From Microstegium vimineum (taxonomy: Eukaryota; Streptophyta; Magnoliopsida; Poales; Poaceae): a DNA stretch of 64,000 nucleotides. The notes under the pieces were generated by a model. That model had not been told where the DNA came from and ran no database searches. It worked only from the letters and a program-made list of their open reading frames with translations. Each line of letters begins with the position of its first letter. The stretch's first letter is position 1. The stretch is from contig CM039129.1 in the NCBI GenBank assembly GCA_022036555.1, positions 41,939,827-42,003,826 on the forward strand. The letters are read 5' to 3'. A program made the translations under genes and the position numbers. This document shows positions 33,077 through 42,276 of this stretch, piece by piece.

Positions 33077-35332
33077 ATGATAGTTGCTCAAGTGGCGAGC
33101 GAACAGAGCATGGAAGCACGGATAACTGCTCAAGTGGCGAGCGCTATGCAATCCATGTGTTCGAGTCAAGGGACGCATGCAATCCCTGCTTTGAATAGCC
33201 CAGTGCCTGGCAAGGGCCGCAGTAGCTGTGGCTCAACTCCTATGCCTGACGATGAAGAGGTCAATGCTCCTCATCCGGTGGACGACACACAAAACCTGTG
33301 AATGTCAGGTTGTACATCCGTCAGCAGTGGACCAAAGACAAGGTGGCGGTCGGGCAAGCATTTCCTAGAGGAGAGAACATCATTCATGGCAAGCCAGTGC
33401 CACTCGGGTATGCCAGGGTCAGCATTGATAAGATATTGGACAAGAAGTACAATAAGATACATATTGATTTCCCAGTGGAGGAAGAAAGGCTGCGTCTAGT
33501 TCACAACTTGGGCACTCATGTCGCCTGGCGTAAATGCTTCATCAAGCTAGACGAGCAGCAATCTTCGGAAGATAAGGATGACAGTGAATCATCTCGGTCC
33601 CCTCCGCGAAGAGGTTTCTCTCCTCGTCAAGATCCACTGACACCTCCTCCACCGCCAAAGGAGAAGACTCCTCCTCCTCCTCCACCAGCTTCAAAGACCT
33701 CAGGACTGGGATCTCGATGGCCCAGGTCTAGATCAGGTTTGACTTCGCAACAGAGGAGGCCATCAGCTGCGGTTGGTAAAGATCCCAAGATGACTAGTAA
33801 AAGGCAGAAGCTAGCGCCGACTGAGGACAAAATTCTACGAGCTCAGATTGCAGAAAAGGCCGCCAAACTTGCCTTGTATGCATGATTGGCTTATATACCT
33901 GAGAAACAGAGCGAATTTGAAAGGTAAAGCAAAAATCCGAGTAATCAAGAAAGATCTAGAGAAATACACACCTTACAGCAGCTAGAGATACAAACCTTGG
34001 CCGCGGACCTGAACATAAGCATGAAGGATGCCGAGAATCTCTATTTTGGAAAAACCGAATTTGAAAACGCCAAAGTTGTATACAAGTTTGAATAGGCAAG
34101 CCTATGGTCTCCAGCGAAGAAGAGTATAGAAAATTGTCAACAAACATACGGCAATTGCATGATTATTACATCATAGACAGTAATAGCAGCGAAGACAAGA
34201 TAACAACCATTGAAGTATGCATCCCTTCCTGTTTACATTTTAATCATCCTGAAGAAGTTGTGCATACTATTCATTATGAAGACCTCTTTCAACTCTTTCA
34301 ACGACGCTCGCTGGATGTGCAGATTATGATGTTATGGACTCTATAAGTACCATAACCCTAACAACGTTATAATAAACTACGTGATCTGCATTTGAATATA
34401 TCCATGCATGTTTATTTTGCAGGTCTATAGCAAAATTTTGCCTCCAAAAACGAAATAGTATTTTTGACTTCTTGACCCCATCTTGGTAAATGAGACAACA
34501 TGCAAAGCCGGTCTACAAGATCCGTATGTCTCAGCAAGTTTGAAAATAGAGTTTGAAAGAATGTTCTTAGTCGGCAAAACAAACACACTACTAACCTACA
34601 ATTGCGAGTATGTGTTCTTGACCCTTACTTAAGTGTTTTTTTCTTGATATATCATTCAATAACATGAGCTTTGTGATTGCAGCAACCATTACGTCCTCGT
34701 AGATATAAGTCTTAAAAATTCAACTATCGAGGTGTGGGACTCAAAAAAGAAGCCACTTGAACTTATCGAACCCCTAGTCAAAGTGCTAAATATGTAAGTG
34801 AACCCAATATCACCACACTTTTCAATCACATATGATATTATAATTAATGTCCTCAGCCTTCACACTTCATTTATATTGTCACATAGAATGAAGGCATTAC
34901 CTGATTGGAGAAATGTGGAGCCTAAGCTGCAAAAGAAATGGAGAGCCCCATTCAAAGTGCAGTATATGAAAAAGGTTAAGCACCTAGATCAACCAATGGG
35001 GAACAACGAGTGCGGGTTCTATGTGATGTGGGCAATGCTTGCCTACTTTGGCGCAAAACTAGGAATAGGAGATGGCATGGTACGTACGCATCGCATTTTA
35101 ATTCTATTGTTTTGTCTTACGTATGTGCATCTCAATATCATCTTGTATCAATTTACAGCGTAAAGATCAGGGCCACAATAGGTTGGTAGATTTTGAGATA
35201 AGAGGATTTCAAGAGGAGATAACATCTCTTATTCTGGACGAGATAGTGTATAGAAAAAGATATATGTCCATTGTGCAGAGGAAGGACTTCAAGAAGATCT
35301 ACGGAAAAGACCGCCTCGAAAGGCTATTGTAA
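33077..35332 (+). pseudogene. CACTA second gene: DUF8039-like domain plus Ulp1 cysteine protease
   Basis: Ulp1-type domains cleave SUMO-like conjugates; many grass CACTA and MULE elements carry one, role unknown. Seen here: N-terminus MIVAQVASEQSMEARIT (from 33077), then VPLGYARVSIDKILDKKY and LGTHVAWRKCFIKL (about 33400-33550), a proline-rich linker (33640-33700), SSEEEYRKLSTNIRQLHDYYI (34107-34170), and the protease: NHYVLVDI with catalytic His codon 34687-34689, EVWDSKK with Asp 34738-34740, and QPMGNNECGFYV with Gln 34990-34992 and Cys 35011-35013. Plausible introns with GT...AG ends lie at about 34346-34422, 34618-34683, 34793-34887 and 35080-35158. Frame changes near 33290 and 34093 and a TGA at 33883-33885 break the upstream part; the protease exons look intact. 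Confidence 0.75.
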
Positions 35333-35339
35333 TGTGACA

Positions 35340-35600
35340 TTTAATTTGATACTTTAAGTTTTGTTTGGATGTTTTGTAATAATTATTATAAATGTGTGAT
35401 GGGTTTGTATTGTCGCTAGTCCACAACCACCTTCAATTCACATCGATATCAAATGGATCGATAGCAAACACCTTCACGATCTCCCTCCCCACCACCTCTA
35501 CCGTCGATTTGAAATCTCCAGAGCAATCACTTCTATCTTCTTGCTTATCCAAACGAGGGGTCCTTGGCTTGCACGTCACGCTGCAGCCGGGCCCAGGAGC
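35340..35600. other. Junction between CACTA remnant and LINE
   Basis: About 260 bp with no gene; the part from 35430 may be the LINE 3' untranslated region. Confidence 0.3.
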
Positions 35601-37320
35601 GTATCCAATACGCCCCCCCTAAAAATAACCTGCGAAATATAGTTAATTTTCATTTTATTAAAAATCACATCATTCCAGCAACGCCAGATGGCCCAACACA
35701 TGGCAGCAATCCCAACCCAAATTAAATCTTTGATCTATTTAGGCTGATAAATAAGCCAATTAGCAAACATATGTATGATAGATCTCGGTTGGGTTAGGTT
35801 AGTAGCGTAGAAAATAATCCTCCAAATCATTTTAGTACAGGGGCAGTCTAGGAACAGATGTTGGATAGTCTCATTCCTATTACAACAAATACATTGCTGG
35901 CTCCCTGTCCAGTTTTTCCTAGTAAGGTTGTCCTTAGTTAGGACAACACCTCGCTACAGGAACCACATAAATATTTTTATTTTTAGAGAAACTTTTATCT
36001 TCTAGATCTTCTTGTGGAGGAAGGGTGAATGAGTATCTATAAGATGGAGATACATAGAGCGTACCGAAAATAACCCAGATTTGATTAATCTCCATTTAAA
36101 AAAATCCGACCCTTCCCCCAACTGAATATTGGAGATCCGCGCTACCAAATTAAGCCATTCTATAAGTTTATTATCCATCAGAGCCCTTCTAAAAGAGATA
36201 ATGAGAGGTCTGGTGGCCACCACTTTTGATAAAGTCGCATGTGGATCACGCACTATATTATATAAGGATGGATATATATCTTTTAGAGGCTTATCACATA
36301 CCCAGGTGTCATCCCAGAACCTCGTATTGGTCCCATCTTTGATATCAAAAGAACCTATAGCCAAAACCTCATCTTTGATACGCATGAGACCCCTCCAAAA
36401 ATGGGAATCAGAAGGTTTGGCTGTCACTTGGGTTAGGGTCTTTGAACCTAAATACTTATTTTTAAGCATCGACTGCCACATGTCATCTGAGTTAAGTAAA
36501 TTAACCACCCATTTGGCCAGAAGACATTTATTCTGTAACTGTAAATCCAGGATGCCTAGACCCCCTTGATCTTTAGGACGACACAAGATATCCCATCTGG
36601 CAAGTCTATAACTATGTTTGTTAGAGGATCCTTGCCAGAGAAACCTTGACCTGAAATGGTCAAGTTTTTTTAGTACTGCTTTAGGAATCTCAAAGAAGGA
36701 CATCATGAACATGGGTAGACTGCTTAGAACAGAGTTAAGCAGGATTAGTTTTCCCTCATAAGGCAAATATTTTGCTTTCCAGCAAGAGAGTTTTTGTTGA
36801 AAACGCTCCTCTATCTTGCTCCAATCACAATTGAGGAGTTGCTTGTGGTGCATCGGGATCCCTAAGTATTTGAAGGGATATTCTCCTGCGCTGCACCCAA
36901 AGAGATTAGTATAATAGAATTTCATCTCTTTAGCTGTCTCGTAGCAAAAAATTTCACTCTTGTGGAAATTGATCTTGAGCCCAGATAGTTTCTCAAAAGC
37001 ACATAGCAAAAGTTTCAGATTCTTTGCCTGCTCTGGGTCGTGATCTATAAAGATAATAGTAGCATCAGCGTACTCGAGAATAGACATGCCATCGTCAATG
37101 ATGTCCGGGATAATACCTCTTATTTTTCCATCGGTTTTTGCTCTATTGATAAGAAGAGCTAGCATATCAGCAACTATGTTAAATAAGATTGGTGACATAG
37201 GATCGCCCTGTCTCAGCCCACGCTTCATATGAATATGCAGGAAAGGGTATAAGAAATTGAAGTGATTTTCAACTGATAACAAGGGAAATGAATATAAAAC
37301 AACTCTGAAGAAACTACATG
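35600..37320 (-). pseudogene. LINE reverse transcriptase and zinc-binding domain, 5'-truncated, inactive
   Basis: Plant L1-type ORF2 remnant. From 37282 on minus: MKRGLRQGDPMSPILFNIVA, then the catalytic box LEYADATIIF (codons at about 37085-37060), LSGLKINFHKSE, FKYLGIPMHHKQL, LARWDILCRPKDQGGLGILD, and a long C-terminal part ending near 36002. Further on, in a broken frame, KIFMWFL...VVLTKDN and a CICC...HLFLDCP zinc-binding motif lie at about 35990-35840. The usual YADD is YADA here, so an essential metal-binding Asp is missing. The N-terminal endonuclease and first RT motifs are absent. Its 3' end is near 35600. Confidence 0.85.
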
Positions 37321-37552
37321 AGATCTTAAATTAACGCCAGTGGTGACGGTGCATTTAATTAATCTGTATCACAGATCCATTTCTCAGATTACACGTGCGT
37401 GCTCCCTCGAATTTCCAATGCACGACCAGTTATTTGTTATTGCTGCAGGTACCAGCTGAAAGGACATTATATGTAGTTGCAACATTTTTCTCTAGACTTG
37501 CCATCATGCGTAAGTGTAGCTGTTGGCGAAGAGGTGACCTGTACTTCTCTGG

Positions 37553-38897
37553 GTGGTTCTGTCAAAGTGCTATTGAAACTTGAAATTCTCTCACGGTGTA
37601 TTATCGTCAGAGAAAATAAAAATATTTTTATAAAAATTATATGTATGAATATAAAATATAAAAATATCACTATGAAATTTTTTACGATGCACTTACTGTC
37701 AGGAAAAATAAAAATAAGCTAGCTCGACAGGGTAATTTTAGTTTTGCGTTAGTTTGGTCAGAGAATTTCAAATTTGGAGTAGTGTCCTAGTAATACGAGT
37801 GTATGCTGTTTTCCCTTCTCCCTCTCCTTCCAACCTCCCGTCGTTAGAGTCCCCTGTGAATCTCCACCGCCGGCCGGCTCCCTGCCTTCTCTCCGGCGAC
37901 AAGCTAAGGTCAGGCGGGCCGGCCCCCCTCTCTTCTTTAGAGTTCCCCTAGTAGAATACGCACCCGAGATGAGTGTTATGTGGGCCCTCGCCCTCCTCAC
38001 CTTCATCTTCTGGAGGTTGGCCAAGCTCATGGCGGCCATGGTGGCTGGCGTGAGTTCCCTCCACAACCTCAAGGTGAGTACCACAATAAAGGCCTCCTTT
38101 ATCCCTATGCTTCTTCCTTGCCTGCTCCAGGAATACGTGGGCTGCTTGGTGCTGTCCCCAATCAAATCGGGCCAAGGAATACGTGGGCTGCTTGGTCTCG
38201 GCGTGCGCGGCTACCGAGCACGCATCAACTCCACCATGGCAATCCGGCCGACGGCGGGGGGATTTCTGCGCTCCGACGGTCTTCTGGATCTGAATCCCCT
38301 CCATCCCTGCTCCTGTGTTCCATGGCGGGGCCCACCTGACAAGCCTTGTGCAACACGCAGAACATGCAAGAGGTGGCAGACAGGCCCTTCACGTGGCCGG
38401 CCGGTTCTGGTCCTTTCCTTCTATGCAGTTCATGCATTGATGTGGAAGACTCACCTCCTATGCTTTGGGGCCCACCAACACTACGTGTCTTGCATGCTTG
38501 TGTCCATGTGCAGGGCTTTGCAGTGCAGTGCACACCACAGGTCCTTCGCTCCACTATTCCAATTAGACAGCTGGTGCTGGTTCGACGACTATGCCTCCAT
38601 CTGGGTTTTTGGATCGAGCTTCTTCTATCTCCGACGACGACATCAACATCATCCTTCGGTCGTCGGCATGTTTCCGCTCTTCACCGTCGCTTTGCGCGGT
38701 CAGTTCATCTGGGTGCATGCGTCAACAACGCCCCTGCGAATACCCCTCGCCGGCAAAATCGTCCTCTACTTCACCTTAGTCGACGCTGCTGTTTTCTTTT
38801 ATGGTCGCATGATTTTAATGTAATTTGGTCTTTCTTAAAAGATTTCTATGTAATGTGGCTGCTTTAATATATAAAATATGTTGTTGTCAAAAAAAAA
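37553..38897 (+). mobile_element. Poly-A retroposon (1345 bp) with 14-bp target duplication
   Basis: Ends in TTGTTGTC plus nine A at 38889-38897. The direct repeat CTGTACTTCTCTGG flanks it at 37539-37552 and 38898-38911. The right half (37800-38780) is GC-rich with long frames on both strands (up to 284 residues on plus, 37969-38823) that I do not recognise; they could be a captured gene or LINE 3' sequence. The end section is related to positions 1-60. Mobilised by LINE machinery, in trans or as a truncated LINE. Confidence 0.82.
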
Positions 38898-39060
38898 CTG
38901 TACTTCTCTGGTACATGCATGTAGGTCTCTACCTAATAAATTTTCTGAACTGCTAACTATTTTTATCTTTTTTCCCTGTATTATCTCTATATCTACATTT
39001 GTTAAATCCGATTCTTTTAGGTTCTTTGTCAATTGTGTGCACCTGCTAGCTAGCCACAGC

Positions 39061-39065
<5 letters not shown>

Positions 39066-39117
<52 letters not shown>
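39066..39117. repeat. (TA)n microsatellite
   Basis: Twenty-six uninterrupted TA units. Confidence 0.95.
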
Positions 39118-39120
<3 letters not shown>

Positions 39121-39365
39121 ACTCTAAATATAGTAAGGTACCATATATATTGACTATGTACCATGTGCACACCTTAGCGCATTCATGTAGCCTTGAATTA
39201 AGTAGCTCAAATAGGCAACGATATTATTATAATGATGACATATTTATATAAGATATGTATTTTACTCTAGCTATATGTAATAAGTACTCTAGCTAGGTCC
39301 TTCAATTTGTAATTTGTGTTCTAGATCTATGACAAAAGTCTTGTGTATCTGGGGATCTTTCATAT

Positions 39366-39390
39366 CCCCCCCCCCCCCCCCCCCCCCCCC
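39366..39390. repeat. Poly-C tract, 25 bases
   Basis: Uninterrupted C run; the minus strand is G25 and could form quadruplex structures. Confidence 0.95.
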
Positions 39391-39594
39391 GACTCGTCAA
39401 ATTGTGCAGTACGAGACAATGCTTGCGAGAGAATGCGATTGTCCTTGCATCCCGTTGTCTCAGCTAGGGTCAGGGCAGACTACCACTACAGAGAGGAGGT
39501 CTACAGAGATATTTATCTACACGCGTCTTTGTTAAAGAGCCACCACGTACTATTACTTATTGGGAAACTTATTCATTTTGATTTGTGTGGTTCT

Positions 39595-39792
39595 ATATAT
39601 ATATATTCAGACCTTATTCTACGTCTCCGCTACATATATATTTAACAGTTGCAGTTGGATTTGCAACGTTAGCAGCAATAAAAGTGTAGGTTATCTAGCC
39701 AACAGTGGTCTTCAATTATTTAGCTCCATCTTGTTGCACAAATTCTAGCATAGAAACACAAGTAATTACACAGACGGCCCTTTCCTATATAT
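39595..39792 (+). promoter_or_regulatory. P12 upstream region, promoter type B
   Basis: Reference copy of the type B block: ACGTCTCCGCTAC, GTTGCAGTTGGATTTGCAAC, TAGCCAACAGTGGTCTTCAA, and TAGCTCCATCTTGTTGCAC followed by AAATTCTAGCA, then TATA at 39785-39792. Confidence 0.6.
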
Positions 39793-39809
39793 GTACTAGT
39801 AATATTGCA

Positions 39810-40276
39810 GATGAGACAACTTATTGTCTCTAAAGGCTATAGCATATGCATGGAAGGCATTGGGAACTCACCTCTCACCAGATTGGCGCCCTCTTTCATA
39901 TAGCACATGAGTTCATTACCACACATAACACCTGACAAAGAGTGCAGTAGTAGGAGGACAAGGGAGCTCTTCCCTCGAGGTCACACTCGATCACTACCTT
40001 CATTACATGTTGAATTGGCTGTACATGGGGCCGGAGACAATGAGATCAAGATGACTCCATCGCTATCGCCATCGGGGGGGTGGGGGGGGGGGGGGGGGGG
40101 GGGGCTCGACCGAACACTCAGAAACCTGTCTTGGCCAGATTTTGGAGGAGTTCATGGAGCCTCTTTATGGACCTCACATTTCTCTTTTTATTGATCTTGA
40201 AGCGATGAAGTGTTGGTGTGCTTTATCTCTGTTTCTGAAGCTCGAGGATTATTCATCCTCCCACTCGCCAGCAACC
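39810..40276 (+). ncRNA. P12: 21-PHAS precursor
   Basis: Site 39845-39866 with changes at 3, 9, 10 and 17; next bases CTCACCTCTCACCA. The leader is short (GCAGATGAGACAACTTATTG, then GGCTATAGCATA). Cut predicted before 39857. The arm contains G7-T-G23 at 40074-40104, so dicing products from that part would be G-rich. Confidence 0.7.
40074..40104. repeat. Poly-G tract (G7 T G23)
   Basis: Nearly uninterrupted G run inside the P12 arm; on the strand opposite to the poly-C tract at 39366. Confidence 0.95.
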
Positions 40277-40899
40277 CCAATTTCAGAGAAAGCACTTGAA
40301 ATGTAGAGAGGTAACACTTGAGAAATTATACTCAAATGCTATTAGTAGAGAAGAATTAACTATTGATGCATGGAATTAACTTGGAGAACATGAATACATA
40401 TTATTAGTAGAAAAGAAGAGTAAGTTAAATCATGCATCCACTTTTGTGAGATGACGAAGACATGTGGTAATGATTCAGCCACTTTAAAGATGATTGGTTG
40501 TTGTCAATCTCTAATAAGACGTGTAAACAAAAAAAAAGGCTGCATGTTATTAATACAAGAGAATTGATGCTTTGTATCCTCTATTTGTGATTTCTCGATG
40601 GGTCAGGTCAGGCTACCATTCACTATCTCTTGTACCGATGACCGCAGATATGATTAGGTTAGGCGTGATGCCAGCTAGTGCAGATGAAGGAGCTGAGAAC
40701 TTCTTTCTTTTATATCGCTTATTAATTGATCTCCAGCACACACTTGCTCACTAGTACAACTTTTTAGTATAGTTATGACGATGCAATTATATTTGATTTG
40801 ATTTATTAGCCGAGAATGTGGCCTTCTTTAAATTCGAATTACTGCTGGGAGATCTCTACGTCTCAAACTATCAATTGATCTGCATCCCTGTATCAGGGG
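40277..40899. other. Spacer after P12
   Basis: AT-rich, no gene or element recognised; two similar strings ATGCATGGAATTAAC and ATTAGTAGAAAAGAAGAG occur near 40366-40420. Confidence 0.35.
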
Positions 40900-41152
40900 C
40901 GCTCCTGGTGCTCGGCGGGTTTCAAAAGCTGCGGGATGTTTTTAGACCTTCTCTCTTGAGGTGCTGAGGCTTGGGTCTGGCTTGTGGTTTGTTCTTTTGA
41001 TTCCTGTTGCTCCTGGTATGTGGCTAGGCCGGCAACCACGTGTTGCTGTTTTTCGATTTGTGTTCGTGTGGCTTTGTTGCCAGTGTTTGTTGTTCTCCCA
41101 AAAACTCTATCCTGGTTAATGAGATATGCGCCTAGGCGTCATCTAAAAAAAA
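40900..41152 (+). mobile_element. Poly-A retroposon tail (probable LINE 3' end)
   Basis: GC-moderate sequence ending AATGAGATATGCGCCTAGGC, GTCATCT and eight A. This is the typical appearance of a plant LINE 3' end. Left end and target duplication not found, so the start is approximate. Confidence 0.5.
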
Positions 41153-41224
41153 TGCATGTTAACGAGCATCAAAAGCCATACCTGTTTGTAGAGAAATAAG
41201 TTGGAGTAGGCCGGGGCACGGCCA

Positions 41225-41520
41225 CTACTCATGTTCGTGGCTAGAGCTTGTGGCTAGTCCAACCCAGCAACAAGACCGATTCCTACATGACTACCCATGC
41301 GTTGGAAACTCAGGTCTCACCATTTTTGCATGTCGACCATGTCAGACCGCCCTAGCTATATGTCGGCCCGAAGGTCATCGCGGGCACACCAAATGCTATG
41401 TTTTCAGAAAGAGTTGCAAACAAGAGAGCACAAGGGAGTATAGCCAGTGGCGAAGCTAGCCCCGAAAGTAAGCAGGGGCCAAACGATAGGCAAGCATGGC
41501 AACACGAGCTATTAGAATAT
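41225..41520 (+). pseudogene. P13: PHAS unit with the trigger site deleted
   Basis: The remnant TACCCATGCG (41292-41301) joins directly to TTGGAAACTCAGGTCTCACC, so about eight bases of the site core, including the cut position, are missing. The arm remains closely similar to P14: TGCATGTCGACCAT, GTCG...CGAAGGTC, GGCACACCAAAT, GTTTTCAG and AACAAGAG(AG)CACAAGG. So it is a paralogue of P14 that should no longer respond to miR2118. Confidence 0.65.
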
Positions 41521-41524
41521 CAAA

Positions 41525-41754
41525 TACTTCTTCTGTTCATAAATAATTGTCATTATTGATGTCTGTATCATAAGTTTGACTCAATTTATAGAAAATATAT
41601 GCAACATTTATATCTCTAAATAAATGTATTAAAAACTAGTTTCAAAGATTTTTCTAATGATACTAATTATATATCATAAATATTAATATTTTTATTATAT
41701 ATTAGTCAAAGATGTTTTTTTGAAGTGCAAATGACAGATATTTAGAAAGGAGTA
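41525..41754. mobile_element. Diverged Stowaway-like MITE
   Basis: TACTTCTTCTGTTCATAAATAATTGTC at the left (written here only as the family start CTTCTTCTG) and TTAGAAAGGAGTA at the right form imperfect inverted ends within TA; the AT-rich centre has AGTTTGACTCAATTTATAG and ATTAGTCAAAGA as in such elements. No coding sequence. Confidence 0.65.
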
Positions 41755-42276
41755 CTTGCATGTAACAGATATCTAATCGATTAAGACAAGTAGTAACATA
41801 CAAATGAGTAAACTATGTGAAAATACGTATACAAAAGAGCTATGTGTACATGATTATTATGGAACTTGATGCATGGCAGGGGGCATAGCCCTCTATGGCC
41901 CCAAGGTAGCTCCGCCAGTGAGTATAGCCAGCGCGAAAACATACATCGTGTGATCATGGAAACTCATCTGCTAAAGTCAACTTGATCAGTGGCGAGGCAA
42001 CCGAAGCCAGGATTTGTACGTGATATATGTAGGAAAAAGTACCTAGTTTAATTATTTTCGTGTTTTTTTTTCTTTGCTTGTTGATGATTCATGGCACAAT
42101 TGTTGAGTTCTTCTCATAGCCTTCTCCTTCATTAGACCTTAAAAGTTACGGTTAGTTAAGCCTTGAATATTAGCATTAATTAAATGCTGATTTGTAGTGC
42201 ATGTACAATGACACACTTTGCAACTATACGGACATGATGTATATTGTTGGCGCATATATAACAGCCGTTTGATTGG
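41755..42276. other. Continuation of P13 unit
   Basis: AT-rich, no gene. From 42070 it resembles 26230-26440, the far end of another unit. The 2.8-kb LTR interrupts it at 42277. Confidence 0.4.

Larger units (their letters stand above)
27170..35335 (+). mobile_element. Decayed autonomous CACTA (En/Spm) element, 3' end missing
   Basis: 5' end CACTACTACAGAAA at 27170 begins a subterminal array of ATCACTGCCGGTT and its complement (27196-27437). Next come a TNP2-type transposase (28166-31388), a 2 x 166-bp tandem repeat, a second subterminal-type array (32010-32220), and a Ulp1-protease gene (33077-35332). I cannot find the matching 3' terminal repeat: sequence after 35340 has no subterminal units and a LINE starts at about 35600. 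The right end was lost or the element is a composite of two CACTA copies joined near 32010. Confidence 0.85.

Noticed and set aside
37969..38823. 284-residue frame as an ordinary gene
   Set aside because: It is wholly inside a retroposon with target duplication, and no family is recognised.
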